NCBI RefSeq assembly: GCF_001545075.1
Contig: NZ_FCOB02000018.1
Span: 1 to 64,000, forward strand
Reading direction: 5' to 3'
From: Caballeronia ptereochthonis
GTDB lineage: Bacteria > Pseudomonadota > Gammaproteobacteria > Burkholderiales > Burkholderiaceae
DNA length: 64,000 bases
Shown: positions 53,042 to 62,214 of the stretch, one piece after another
Numbering within the stretch: position 1 is the first letter of the stretch
How the letters are laid out: each line of letters opens with the position of its first letter
Notes under the pieces: generated by a model
What the model saw: only the letters and a program-made list of their open reading frames with translations
Databases searched by the model: none
What the model was told of the DNA's origin: nothing
Translations under genes and position numbers: made by a program

Positions 53042-53593
53042 GGTGAACTCCTTCGATGAATGATTGGCTATCCGAAACAAGTAGGAATGTCGAACTCCTT
53101 TACCGGGCGGAGAGCCGTCGCATCGTGCGATGCTTGTTGGTCCATCTCCGTATCGCGACCCTGACGGAGATTTATCGGCTCGCTCGCCCGGCGACTACAC
53201 CTACGAAGGAACGGGCGGCCACCAACCAACGTTGCGTCGGCTAGACGTTCGCATGGCGGATGTGTCGATCGAGAGGGCGTCGGAGTGCATCGGATCCGCC
53301 GCGCGAATGAGGCCCGTCATTCCGGCGGCTGACGCGCTCATACGAAGGTGTTGGCTCTTCGCGATGTCCGTTTGGCCGAGCGCCTTGAGCAGATGAACGG
53401 TAGCGTCGAGTCGGCGCGAATCAAACCTTGATATAGGTTGACGCAACCATTGGGCGAGGTCTTCAACCGTATGTACGGCTAGGCGGGTTGTTTCCGGCTG
53501 ATTAACTTTGAGTCATCGCGTTGACGGTCTTGTCGGCGCCACGCCGAAATCCTGAGCGAACTCATCCAAGCAATCCTTACAAGGAGCCGAAAC
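53042..53593. other. 552-base stretch without a recognised gene
   Basis: An unassigned minus-strand ORF runs about 53201-53446, and continues open upstream to about 53498 (reading QPETTRLAVHTVEDLAQWLR). It lacks a convincing start and is not recognised; it may be a gene fragment. The rest looks like leader and promoter DNA of the DUF4148 and DUF3331 genes. Confidence 0.4.
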
Positions 53594-53971
53594 ATGGCTG
53601 AAGCCGCAATCGCCCTCGATCCGTGGACCCAAACGATCTTTCAATTGACTTCATTGCATGAAGGCGCGCGCATCGAGGCGCCGTTGCTCGGGCGTCCAGT
53701 CGCTCAGGCCGGTGACCGTCGCGTCGCCGTGAAGCTGATCGAGCGTCCCTCGACCACCACGGTCACGATCGAATGGCGCGACGCCACGCACTGCTGCTAC
53801 GGCGATCAGGTGTGGCGAGCGATGCGCGCGCGCAACGCGGGCGTGTGCGCGATGAGCGGTTGCGCGATCCGTCCGGGCGATGCGGTCTATGCGCCGAATC
53901 CGCGGCCGGTCCCGTGCAATGCGGGGGCGATGATCCTTGCGTCGGTGCTCGATCAGGCGACGCCGCTTTAA
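53594..53971 (+). CDS. DUF3331 protein
   Basis: A 125-residue cytosolic protein of the Burkholderia-specific DUF3331 family: VAVKLIERPSTTTVTIEWRD, HCCYGDQVWRAM, NAGVCAMSGCAIRPGDAVYA and the C-terminal MILASVLDQA. Two Cys-containing turns suggest a zinc ribbon-like fold. AAGGAG lies 12 bases before the ATG. It is followed at once by a strong terminator. The function is unknown. Confidence 0.88.
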   Translation: MAEAAIALDPWTQTIFQLTSLHEGARIEAPLLGRPVAQAGDRRVAVKLIERPSTTTVTIEWRDATHCCYGDQVWRAMRARNAGVCAMSGCAIRPGDAVYAPNPRPVPCNAGAMILASVLDQATPL

Positions 53972-53986
53972 GATGCCCCGAACAAG

Positions 53987-54013
53987 AAAACACCGCCTTG
54001 CGAGGCGGTGTTT
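53987..54013 (+). terminator. Strong rho-independent terminator after the DUF3331 gene
   Basis: AAAACACCGCCTT-gcg-AGGCGGTGTTT forms an 11-base stem starting 16 bases after the stop. The A/T-flanked GC stem suits bidirectional termination with the convergent GG-leader peptide gene at 54094. Confidence 0.85.
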
Positions 54014-54093
54014 CGTGCGCAGCGCGAAATCCTGCGGCGGCTGGAGAGAGGAGACGGAGGTACCCCGCCCCTTCTCCCTTCGAAGCGATGGCT

Positions 54094-54354
54094 TTAGAGC
54101 TTCACGCCTTGGAGCAGGCTGCCCACGCTGGCGAGCGACTTCGTGACGTTGGTCACGTCGACGTCGGTGTGCGTCGAGGCATCCACTTGCGTGACCGGCG
54201 CGACATTGGTCTGCGGGCTGGCGAAGGAGACGCCGCCGCCCTGGAAGTTGGAGTTGATGCCGTTGTTCTGGAAGATGCTCGTACCGCCCACGATGGCGCC
54301 CATTTCGGCACGGTCGAGTTCTTTGCTAACGGCCAGGTTGTCGATCTTCAGCAT
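54094..54354 (-). CDS. Putative double-glycine leader peptide (copy 1)
   Basis: An 86-residue small protein. Residues 1-24 end in LDRAEMGAIVGG, a typical double-glycine leader (hydrophobic/acidic pattern L-x3-E-M-x2-I-x-GG) of class II bacteriocins and related peptides cut by C39-peptidase ABC exporters. The predicted mature part (62 residues) is Asn/Gly/Ser/Thr/Val-rich with no cysteine (SIFQNNGINSNFQGGGVSFA). The ATG at 54354 follows AGGAG; the longer start is rejected. A near-identical copy lies at 57471-57731. No C39 exporter or maturation gene is in the window, so bacteriocin function is a hypothesis. Confidence 0.6.
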   Translation of the reverse strand: MLKIDNLAVSKELDRAEMGAIVGGTSIFQNNGINSNFQGGGVSFASPQTNVAPVTQVDASTHTDVDVTNVTKSLASVGSLLQGVKL

Positions 54355-54466
54355 GATGAATCTCCTAATCACTCGGTTGGTTGGATGAGCACCAATCGTT
54401 GCGCTCGCAGCTACATTTGCGAGAGCCGTGCCAGGCGGGTGTAGAAGATCTGCTCGGTTAACCTAA
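54094..54466 (-). repeat. Direct repeat copy 1 (gene plus 112-base upstream region)
   Basis: This segment is repeated at 57471-57843 in the same orientation, at an offset of 3,377 bases. From about 54157 to 54466 the two are almost identical, including the full upstream region with the short inverted pair TTGG ... CCAA. Only the last 60 bases of the gene differ more. Weaker similarity continues to about 54048. Confidence 0.9.
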
Positions 54467-54635
54467 TGCCTTGTCGATAAAGGGGAATCCGCGATACACA
54501 TGCGATTTTAGACCGATTGTCGAAGCGCCGATGCCAAGCGATATGTCGGCTTCACGAAGACAAGTCATTCGAGGCCTGTCGGTATCCGGCAAACAGAATC
54601 GTGTTCTGCGTCTCGCGTGTGCGAACGAGATCGCT

Positions 54636-55337
54636 TCAGAACTTCTCGACCCAGGGCCGCAGCTCCATTTCCCAGGTCCATGCGCTGCGGTGCTGACGCA
54701 GCACGTCGATATAGCTTTGCGCAATCGCATCGGGGTCGAGCGTGCTGTCCGGCGTGCCGGACGCATCGGCATGATGAGCGGCACGCACGCTTCCGTCGAT
54801 CACGAAATGCGCGACATGAATGCCCTTCGGCGCGAGTTCGCGCGCGGCGCTCTGCGCCAGTCCTCGCAATGCGAACTTGCCCATGGCGAAAGGCGCGGAC
54901 AGCGCAAATCCTTTGACGCCGGCCGTGGCGCCCGTCAGCAGGATCGCGCCCTTGCCTGCGGGCACCATGCGCCGCGCCGCCTGTTGCACCGTGTAGAACG
55001 CGCCCAGCGCCGATATGGCGACGGCGCGTTCGACCTCCGCGGCATCGAGTTCGGCGATCGGTCCGCGCAGACGGCCGCTGGCGTTGTAGATCACGATTTC
55101 AGGCGCACCGATGCGCGCTTCCGTCTCGGCGAAGAGCGCGTCGATCTGGCCGGCCTCGGCTGCATCGACGGGCAGGGCGATGGCCCCCGTTTCATCGACC
55201 AGCGAGGACAGTTTGTCGATACGGCGCGCGGCGATGACGACCGGAATGTTTTCCGCGCGCAGGCGTCGGGTGAGGGAGCCGCTGATGCCGGGCCCGGCGC
55301 CGATGATGAGGGCGCTGCGGTAAGGAATATCGCTCAT
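54636..55337 (-). CDS. Short-chain dehydrogenase lacking the catalytic Tyr
   Basis: A 233-residue SDR-fold protein. The nucleotide loop is IIGAGPGISG, variant from the classical TGxxxGIG. VVIAARRIDKL follows, and the active-site region reads LSAPFAMGKFALRGLAQSAA, so Phe replaces the catalytic Tyr before GK. The C-terminus has GIHVAHFVIDGSV. This is a recognised divergent SDR group with unknown chemistry. It lies on the minus strand between GG-peptide copy 1 and the epimerase-like gene. Confidence 0.85.
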   Translation of the reverse strand: MSDIPYRSALIIGAGPGISGSLTRRLRAENIPVVIAARRIDKLSSLVDETGAIALPVDAAEAGQIDALFAETEARIGAPEIVIYNASGRLRGPIAELDAAEVERAVAISALGAFYTVQQAARRMVPAGKGAILLTGATAGVKGFALSAPFAMGKFALRGLAQSAARELAPKGIHVAHFVIDGSVRAAHHADASGTPDSTLDPDAIAQSYIDVLRQHRSAWTWEMELRPWVEKF

Positions 55338-55444
55338 GATTTCGCGCTCGAACGGGTGTTGGAAAGGAGGCTCTTGCCCGATCGATCATAAACGTCGGCG
55401 ACAATCGGCGCGCACGGCGGTCACGGCGCCGGCTCCCGGGAGAC

Positions 55445-56344
55445 TCATGAAGGCTGCTCGATGTAACGCGCTTCGTCGAGATCGGCGATGAGCGTCGGCC
55501 CCGTGGGCGTCCAGCCGAGACGCGCCTGCGTCGATGCGCTGGAAGCGGGCATGTCCAGCGCGACGAACATCGCCATCCACCCGAAATGCGCCTGCGCATC
55601 CTCCGCGGCGATCGACACGACCGGCAGCTTCAGGCCGCGGCCCAGCGCCTCCATGATTTCGCGGCTGCCGACGCCTTCCTCGCCGACCGCGTGATACCGC
55701 GCGCCGCGCTCGCGCTTCTCCACGGCGAGACGGTAGAGACGCACGACATCCGAGAGATGACCGGCGGGCCAGCGGTTGCGTCCCTCGCCGACATACGCGC
55801 AGACACCTTTCTCCCGCGCGATGCCGATGAGCGGCGTAATGAGCCCTTGCCTGTACGGGTTGTGAACCTGCGGCAGCCGCACGACGGACACATTGACGCC
55901 TTTTTCGAGCAACTCGTTCGCCGCCAGCTCGGACGCGATGCGCGGATTCGGATGACTCGTGTTGAAGACATCCTCGGTTGCCGGCTCGCCGTGCTCGCCG
56001 CTGCCCGCCCCGGTCCCGGAAGTGATGACGAGCGGACGAGCGGAACCCGCGAGCGCCGAACCGAGCGCGGCGATCGCGCGCTGGTCCTTGGCGCAGTTCT
56101 CGACGAAGCGCGAGAAATCGTGATCGAAGGCCGTGTGGATGACGCCGTCCGCTTTCGCGGCGCCGCGGCGCAGGCTGTCGGGATCCTCCAGGGTGCCGCG
56201 ATGCACCTCCGCGCCTGCCTCGACGAGGGCTTTCGCTCCCGCGTCCGAACGGGTCATGCCGATCACCTGATGACCGGCCGCGATGAGTTCGGGAACGAGC
56301 GCCGAGCCGATGAAGCCGGTCGCGCCCGTCAGAAAGATGCGCAT
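55445..56344 (-). CDS. NAD-dependent epimerase/SDR-type oxidoreductase
   Basis: A 299-residue extended/atypical SDR. The N-terminus MRIFLTGATGFIGSALVPEL holds the GxxGxxG loop, and HQVIGMTRSDAGAKAL follows. The later part has VVRLPQVHNPYRQGLITPL and WPAGHLSDVVRLYRLAVEKR. The typical YxxxK is not obvious, as in many of these 3-beta-HSD/epimerase-like proteins. It is divergent from the XRE regulator at 56444, a common pairing in which that regulator controls the reductase. The start at 56344 follows AAGGAG. Confidence 0.88.
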   Translation of the reverse strand: MRIFLTGATGFIGSALVPELIAAGHQVIGMTRSDAGAKALVEAGAEVHRGTLEDPDSLRRGAAKADGVIHTAFDHDFSRFVENCAKDQRAIAALGSALAGSARPLVITSGTGAGSGEHGEPATEDVFNTSHPNPRIASELAANELLEKGVNVSVVRLPQVHNPYRQGLITPLIGIAREKGVCAYVGEGRNRWPAGHLSDVVRLYRLAVEKRERGARYHAVGEEGVGSREIMEALGRGLKLPVVSIAAEDAQAHFGWMAMFVALDMPASSASTQARLGWTPTGPTLIADLDEARYIEQPS

Positions 56345-56407
56345 GGTGAACTTCTCCTTGATCGTCACCCGTGAACTATCTGGCCATTCGTTATCCCGTT
56401 AAAGTAG

Positions 56408-56418
56408 TGATCTCATCA
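56408..56418. promoter_or_regulatory. Short palindrome TGAT-ctc-ATCA between divergent genes
   Basis: It lies in the 99-base AT-rich gap between the epimerase-like gene and the XRE regulator, nested between flanking GTTA and TAAC. It is a candidate operator for the XRE protein. Confidence 0.3.
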
Positions 56419-56443
56419 TAGTAAAGCGACTAACAGGGTCTTC

Positions 56444-57271
56444 ATGTCAGTCAATACGGCCAGATCGCTCGGCGATTTTCTGAGAAGCCGCAGGACACGC
56501 CTCGACCCGGCGAGCTTCGGATTTTCCGGACGCAGAAGAACGCCGGGACTGCGCAGGGAAGAGGTCGCGCAGCGCGCGAACATCAGCCCGACCTGGTACA
56601 CCTGGCTCGAGCAGGGGCGTGGCGGCGCGCCTTCGGCGGAGGTGCTGGATCGAATCTCCAGCGCGCTGATGCTGACGGATACGGAGCGTGAGCACCTTTT
56701 CATGCTCGGGCTGGGGCGGCCGCCGGAAGTCCGCTACAGGCCCGTCGAGGGCGTCAGTCCGCGGCTGCAGCGGTTGCTCGATTCGCTTCAGACCAGCCCG
56801 GCGATCATCAAGACCGCCACGTGGAATGTGGTCGCGTGGAATCGTGCGGCGGCTGTCGTGCTGACCGACTATGGCGCGCTGCCGCCCGGCCAGCGCAATA
56901 TCCTGCACTTCCTGTTTCGCGATCCCGCCGTTCGCGCCAAGCAGCACGACTGGGAAAGCGTCGCCCGTTTCGTCGTCGGCGCATTCAGGGCGGATGTGGC
57001 CCGCGCGGGTCTCGTGTCCGAAGCCGCCGAACTCGTGGACGAGCTTTGCAGCGCGAGTCCCGAGTTCGACGCCTTATGGCGCGACAACGACGTCCTTGGC
57101 CACTCGGATGCGGACACGGTCAAGCGCCTCCTGCATCCGACGCTGGGGCCCGTCGAGCTGGAGTACTCGGCATTTTCCGTCGATGGCAGGCCGGATTTGG
57201 GGATGATCGTCTACACGCCGGTCGATGGTGAAATCGCCGAGCGGATCAGAGTGCTTGCGGCGAGCGCGTGA
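56444..57271 (+). CDS. XRE-family regulator with MmyB-like ligand domain
   Basis: A 275-residue regulator. Residues 10-85 form the HTH_31-type DNA-binding domain (LGDFLRSRRTRLDPASFGFS, RRTPGLRREEVAQRANISPT, WYTWLEQGRGGAPSAEVLDR). The C-terminal MmyB-like domain (residues about 105-270) contains TWNVVAWNRAAAVVLTDY and FRDPAVRAKQHDWESVARF, which is expected to bind a fatty-acid-like ligand. It is divergent from the epimerase-like oxidoreductase and probably controls it. Confidence 0.93.
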   Translation: MSVNTARSLGDFLRSRRTRLDPASFGFSGRRRTPGLRREEVAQRANISPTWYTWLEQGRGGAPSAEVLDRISSALMLTDTEREHLFMLGLGRPPEVRYRPVEGVSPRLQRLLDSLQTSPAIIKTATWNVVAWNRAAAVVLTDYGALPPGQRNILHFLFRDPAVRAKQHDWESVARFVVGAFRADVARAGLVSEAAELVDELCSASPEFDALWRDNDVLGHSDADTVKRLLHPTLGPVELEYSAFSVDGRPDLGMIVYTPVDGEIAERIRVLAASA

Positions 57272-57470
57272 GCGGCGACACGGCTTTGGGTGAGGGAAGC
57301 GGTCGAAGTGCGGGAGACGGGGACCCGTGCGTAACGGTTGCTCCTTCTTCGCGACTGCCGATAGGGGCGTCGCTCGAAGGCGCCAGGCATTTTTCCCGGA
57401 GTCCGTGGCCGAACCGCCGGGAAGAGGAGAAGGACATACCCCGGTTCCTTCTCCCTTCCAGGCCGAGGCC

Positions 57471-57731
57471 TTAGAGCTGCACGCCGCCGAGGAGGCTGCC
57501 CACGGCGGTGAGCGACTTCGTGACGTTCTTCAGGTCGACGTCGGTGTGCGTCGAGGCATCCACTTGCGTGACCGGCGCAACATTGGTCTGCGGGCTGGCG
57601 AAAGAGACGCCGCCGCCCTGGAAGTTGGAGTTGATGCCGTTGTTCTGGAAGATGCTCGTACCGCCCACGATGGCGCCCATTTCGGCACGGTCGAGTTCTT
57701 TGCTAACGGCCAGGTTGTCGATCTTCAGCAT
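57471..57731 (-). CDS. Putative double-glycine leader peptide (copy 2)
   Basis: An 86-residue paralog of the peptide at 54094-54354. The leader (residues 1-24, ending AIVGG) and the first about 44 mature residues are identical; differences are confined to the C-terminal third (DLKNVTKSLTAVGSLLGGVQ here versus DVTNVTKSLASVGSLLQGVK). The upstream region is also almost identical. This pattern, a conserved promoter, leader and core with a changing tail, fits two expressed members of one exported peptide family. The next upstream DNA diverges after 57843. Confidence 0.6.
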   Translation of the reverse strand: MLKIDNLAVSKELDRAEMGAIVGGTSIFQNNGINSNFQGGGVSFASPQTNVAPVTQVDASTHTDVDLKNVTKSLTAVGSLLGGVQL

Positions 57732-57843
57732 GATGAATCTCCTAATCACTCGGTTGGTTGGATGAGCACCAATCGTTGCGCTCGCAGCTACATTTGCGAG
57801 AGCCGTGCCAGGTGGGTGTAGAAGATCTGCTCGGTTAACCTAA
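57471..57843 (-). repeat. Direct repeat copy 2
   Basis: Partner of 54094-54466, in the same orientation. The block between the copies (54467-57470) carries the SDR, the epimerase-like gene and the XRE regulator, so recombination between the copies could delete or duplicate this block. Confidence 0.9.
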
Positions 57844-58090
57844 GCCATTGACTTCAAACATGAATCAATCAGCAGCGTGCAGTTTTTGATGGCCGCGAGC
57901 GTCGCCATCGGGCGGGGATGTGTTGGTGGGCCGAGCACGGATCCATGGGACGTGTCGGCGCATGGCGAACAGATCGGAGGCACCGGCTGAAACTCCCCGC
58001 CGCACGCCGTAAAACAACCCGACGACCGTTTCGAATCACAACGTCAGGAATCTTTACGGTCCGTCGTTCCGACGCCGTGCAAAATCCAGC

Positions 58091-58113
58091 AAAGCCCCGC
58101 CAGCCGGGGCTTT
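58091..58113. terminator. Hairpin terminator AAAGCCCC-gccagcc-GGGGCTTT
   Basis: An 8-base perfect stem with A and T flanks in the 327-base gap 57844-58170. No gene was recognised in the rest of this gap. It may once have ended a gene that is now lost, or it works for the GG-peptide region in the opposite direction. Confidence 0.7.
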
Positions 58114-58170
58114 GACGCAATTGGCCCGGCCCTGGAATTTGTTGCGCTCCAGACGACTCTGGAGCCGCAC

Positions 58171-58860
<690 letters not shown>

Positions 58861-58879
58861 ATGGCGACAGCGACACGCG

Positions 58880-59593
58880 CTACTTCACCTTGCCAGGCGT
58901 GATCTGAACGTGGTCGATGGCCGCCGCGACGAGTTCATCGGCGTTGCGGATGCCTTGCGCCGACGCGGCCAGCGCATTGAGGCGCCCGTCGATCAGCAAC
59001 AGCGCGAGTCCGTGCACATGGGCCCAGGCCGCCGTCAGCGCGACGGCGCGTGTCGCGTCCATGGAGCCGAAGGCTTCCTTTCCCGAAGGCGCCGACGCCG
59101 GCTCTTCGTCGAATACGCTCGCCAGCGCGAGGCCTGCCGCTTTCCGGGCGTCGATCAGCGATGGACGGTTCGAGTCGAACATCTCTCCTCTCGACATGAG
59201 CCTCATGAGATCCGGATTCTTCTTTGCGAAGGCGATGTAGCCACGAGCGATGGCCTTGCGCCGCTCCGAAGTTCCCTGCGCGCCTTCGGCGTGAGCGGCG
59301 ATCGAAGCCGACAGCCGCATGAACCCGGTCGCCGCCAGTTCGCTCAGCACACCGGCGGTGTCGCCGAAGTGATGTTGAGGCGCCGTATGCGAGACGCCGG
59401 CCTCTCTCGCGATCGCTCTCAGCGTCAAGCCGCCGATTCCCTCGCGCTGGAGGACCACTTCCGCCGCCGCCAGCAATGCCTGCGGCAACGAACCGTGGTG
59501 ATAAGGCCTGGTTTGCTCGTCGCCAGCCGGCCTGGCGGAAGTCTTTTTCGCGCGTGGCTTTCCTGCCGCACGGCGTGCATTCGTGTCGCTCAT
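58880..59593 (-). CDS. TetR/AcrR-family regulator
   Basis: A 237-residue TetR protein with a basic 30-residue N-terminal tail. The HTH region reads PYHHGSLPQALLAAAEVVLQ, LTLRAIAREAGVSHTAPQHH and FGDTAGVLSELAATGF; the C-terminal domain (TetR_C_33-like) spans residues about 110-230. The stop lies 20 bases from the end of the chimera remnant. Divergent from it is a short unassigned ORF starting at 59630 (MVTGLPLDVKADEMIRRFEP) that may be the truncated target gene. The GGDEF gene follows. Confidence 0.9.
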   Translation of the reverse strand: MSDTNARRAAGKPRAKKTSARPAGDEQTRPYHHGSLPQALLAAAEVVLQREGIGGLTLRAIAREAGVSHTAPQHHFGDTAGVLSELAATGFMRLSASIAAHAEGAQGTSERRKAIARGYIAFAKKNPDLMRLMSRGEMFDSNRPSLIDARKAAGLALASVFDEEPASAPSGKEAFGSMDATRAVALTAAWAHVHGLALLLIDGRLNALAASAQGIRNADELVAAAIDHVQITPGKVK

Positions 59594-59793
59594 GACCGCC
59601 AGTCTTTTCCCGGTTTTTACAATGGAAACATGGTGACCGGTTTGCCTCTGGATGTCAAAGCGGATGAGATGATTCGGCGCTTCGAACCTTGGCGCGAGAG
59701 CATCCTGAACGAGCGGCGCCTCAAGACCTCGATTTGCCGGTCGTTAACCAGTCGTACGGCAAAGTCTCCAGGGAATATCGGGCAAGCGAGAGC

Positions 59794-60993
59794 ATGCATG
59801 TCGATCTTATTACCATCTACCTCCTGGCGATCGGAACGCTCCTCGCCAGTTGCGGAATGACGCTCTGGGAGCGTCGCACTCACCCCCGGCGCAAGCGGGA
59901 ATTAGGGACACTGGCAGCGGGATACGCCACGCTCGCAGTCGGCTGCGCGACGGTACCCATACGCCATGATCTGCCGGGCGTGACGGGATCCGCGTTGAGC
60001 AATCTCGTCATCGTCACCGGCTATCTGTTGATCCTGCGCGGTGTCGCAGTCATGAACGGCCGGCAGTATCGTGCATTGTCGGTCGGGATACTGCTCGGGC
60101 TGGCGCTGGCATGGGTCATCGCAGGCACGCGCCGGGAAGTTCCCATGTGGAACTACGTAAGCGCGATTCCGATCGCGGCGGCATGCGGCATGGCGTCTCG
60201 CGAGCTGCTGCGAAGCGACGGAGCGAAGCGGGCGCAGGCGAAGGACATCGCCGCAGTCGTGTCGGGCGGTCATGCGCTGTTCTATGCCGCCAGAGCGTGC
60301 ATCCTGCCTTGGGTGGCGACATCGTTTGGACCGGGCATGTTGTCGGCCATCGCGAAGTTCACCGTGTATGAGGGTGTCCTGTATTCGGTCATTCTGCCGA
60401 TGACCTTGCTCAGGCTCGTCCGCGACGAAGCTCACGGCGAGCTTCTGAAGGAATCGCGGACGGACTATCTGACAGGCCTTGGCAATCGCAGATGGTTTTT
60501 CGAAGAGGGCGCGCGGATCGTCCGCATTAACGAAGCCTCCCGGCCGGTTGCTCTTCTTGCGCTCGACCTCGACAACTTCAAGACGATCAACGATCGATAC
60601 GGCCACGATGCGGGCGACGAGGTGCTCAAGTCATTCGCGAGAATTGCGAATGACGTGCTGGGACCGGAAGCGATGTTTGCCCGCATCGGCGGCGAGGAAT
60701 TTGCCGCCGTGCTTCCCGATCACGATCGCGTTCGGGCGAAAGCGATGGGCGAGGCCGTTGCCGCACGCTTCGCGCAGACGATCTCTCACGGCGCCGGGGG
60801 CGTCGAGATACGGGCGACGGTGAGCATCGGCCTGGCGCAGTCGGGAGCCGAAGCGGCCACGCTGACGGACTTGCTGGCCGCCGCCGATCGGGCGCTATAC
60901 AGCGCGAAGTCGCTCGGCGGTAACAGGGTTGAACTCGCGCAGTCCGCCCCGCCTCCGCCAATGGCTCTCGATGGAGTCGCGTGTGGAAGTTGA
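59794..60993 (+). CDS. GGDEF diguanylate cyclase with membrane sensor
   Basis: A 399-residue inner-membrane protein. Residues 5-200 hold about six or seven hydrophobic helices (ITIYLLAIGTLLASCGMTLW, LVIVTGYLLILRGVAVMNG). The GGDEF domain (about 220-385) shows DYLTGLGNRRWFFEEG, LALDLDNFKTINDRYGHDAG and the active-site GGEEF at 299-303, so cyclic-di-GMP synthesis is expected. No RxxD inhibitory site is seen five residues before GGEEF. The ORF is open back to 59689, but ATG at 59794 begins the first membrane helix. The signal sensed is unknown. Confidence 0.9.
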   Translation: MHVDLITIYLLAIGTLLASCGMTLWERRTHPRRKRELGTLAAGYATLAVGCATVPIRHDLPGVTGSALSNLVIVTGYLLILRGVAVMNGRQYRALSVGILLGLALAWVIAGTRREVPMWNYVSAIPIAAACGMASRELLRSDGAKRAQAKDIAAVVSGGHALFYAARACILPWVATSFGPGMLSAIAKFTVYEGVLYSVILPMTLLRLVRDEAHGELLKESRTDYLTGLGNRRWFFEEGARIVRINEASRPVALLALDLDNFKTINDRYGHDAGDEVLKSFARIANDVLGPEAMFARIGGEEFAAVLPDHDRVRAKAMGEAVAARFAQTISHGAGGVEIRATVSIGLAQSGAEAATLTDLLAAADRALYSAKSLGGNRVELAQSAPPPPMALDGVACGS

Positions 60994-61024
60994 GCGCGAT
61001 TTGACTCGCGCCCGGGACTGCACA

Positions 61025-61666
61025 CTACCAGCGCAACAGCCTGGGGCCCAGCCACGCGCCGATGGCCGCCGGCATCAACATTCCGATGGCGTACCACACG
61101 CTCCAGAAAGCCGGACTCATCTCGGGACAATGCAGGCAGTACACGATCGTGGCGGTCGAGCTCGCGAGCAGGCCGGCAACGGCGCCCGCGAGCCGCAGAC
61201 GCGTCGGCGCGAGGAATCTGACCGCCCAGATCACGGCGGGGAAGGTCGGCACGGAAAGAAGCAGGATGTTGAACGGACACGTGCGCCATGACTCGCCCAG
61301 CACGAGCGGCCAGCGTCCGGCCGGCGTTGCATCGTCGAGCACCAGCAGACCCGCAACCCATACCGCGACGAACGGCAATGCGATGAGCGCCCACGAATAG
61401 CCGGCACGCGCACCGGGCCGGCCGAGGCGCATGACGGCGAGCATGGCGCCTGTCGCGATCGCGAGCGGATACGCGAGCTTCGCCCAGAAGACGCCGGTGC
61501 GGATCACGCTGCCGATATCGTGCCGCACGCCGAACACGATGCTCATCAATATCGTCGAGCCCAGTGCGCCCAGCAGCAGCGCCTCGGCGAAACGGCGCGC
61601 AACTGCCAAGCGGTCGACGCGCGTCACCTGATTCGAAAGGAGGCTGATCAGCTCGTCGGTCTTCAT
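61025..61666 (-). CDS. nrsF: NrsF-type (DUF1109) membrane anti-sigma factor
   Basis: A 213-residue protein with about six membrane helices: FAEALLLGALGSTILMSIVF, YPLAIATGAMLAVMRL and a hydrophobic C-terminal part. DUF1109 features include the N-terminal MKTDELISLLSNQV and cysteines in RTCPFNILL and CLHCPEMSPAFW (paired Cys that in Caulobacter NrsF take part in metal sensing). Its start overlaps the end of the sigma-factor gene by four bases, a standard sigma/anti-sigma arrangement. It should hold the ECF sigma factor at the membrane until a heavy-metal or redox signal releases it. Confidence 0.88.
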   Translation of the reverse strand: MKTDELISLLSNQVTRVDRLAVARRFAEALLLGALGSTILMSIVFGVRHDIGSVIRTGVFWAKLAYPLAIATGAMLAVMRLGRPGARAGYSWALIALPFVAVWVAGLLVLDDATPAGRWPLVLGESWRTCPFNILLLSVPTFPAVIWAVRFLAPTRLRLAGAVAGLLASSTATIVYCLHCPEMSPAFWSVWYAIGMLMPAAIGAWLGPRLLRW

Positions 61667-62214
61667 CGACGCCCCCGGATCTTTGCAGCAAGCGCCTTGA
61701 GGCCGCGGTGCACGCCCACCTTGACGGCCGATTCGGAAAGCCCCGTGATGCGCGCGGTTTCCGTCACCGACAATCCTTCGAGTTTCATGTGAACGATGGG
61801 CAAGCGCTGCTTGTCCGGCAGATGCTCGAGCAGTTTGCCGATGTCATGGCGCGCGTGGGCGGGCTCGTCGTAGGTCGCGGCGAGGATGTCCTCGTGATCG
61901 TCGAGCGGAGTGTTCAACCATTCGCGGCGTGCGTGCGAGCGAAAGAAATCCATCAGCTTGTAGTGCGCGATCGCATGCAGCCAGGCGGTCAGCGGTTCAT
62001 CCGGGCGATAGGTATGACGCGCATTGTGCACCGCGAGCAGAATCTCCTGAACGAGGTCTTCGACGTCATCCCGATGATGCGGAATGCGCTTGCGCAGATA
62101 GCCGCGCAGATGGCGGGTGAGCGCTTGCAGAAAGCCGCGATAAGCGTCCTGGTCTCCGTCGAGTCCGCCAATGAACAACGCTTTCAGACGGCTTTCCGCA
62201 TCATCTTGCGACAT
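61663..62214 (-). CDS. sigF: ECF sigma factor (SigF-like)
   Basis: A 183-residue ECF sigma factor. Region 2 reads DVEDLVQEILLAVHNARHTY, TAWLHAIAHYKLMDFFRSHA, and region 4 reads EHLPDKQRLPIVHMKLEGLS, VTETARITGLSESAVKVGVH. The frame is open further upstream; an ATG at 62358 with AGGAG before it would give 231 residues. It fits the promoter at 62386-62411 better, while 62214 fits the family length, so both remain possible. It overlaps the nrsF gene by four bases. It should read the two GTAACC-N16-CGAA promoters in the intergenic region, one for itself and one for the oxidoreductase pair. Confidence 0.9.
   Translation of the reverse strand: MSQDDAESRLKALFIGGLDGDQDAYRGFLQALTRHLRGYLRKRIPHHRDDVEDLVQEILLAVHNARHTYRPDEPLTAWLHAIAHYKLMDFFRSHARREWLNTPLDDHEDILAATYDEPAHARHDIGKLLEHLPDKQRLPIVHMKLEGLSVTETARITGLSESAVKVGVHRGLKALAAKIRGRR

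Noticed and set aside
53201..53446. 81-residue minus-strand ORF in the 53.0-53.6 kb gap
   Set aside because: There is no ATG, no ribosome-binding site and no recognised motif. Noted as a possible fragment only.
59630..59793. Short ORF MVTGLPLDVKADEMIRRFEP between TetR and GGDEF genes
   Set aside because: It may be the stump of a TetR target, but it is not recognised and its 3' part overlaps the upstream leader of the GGDEF gene, so it is only mentioned under the TetR entry.
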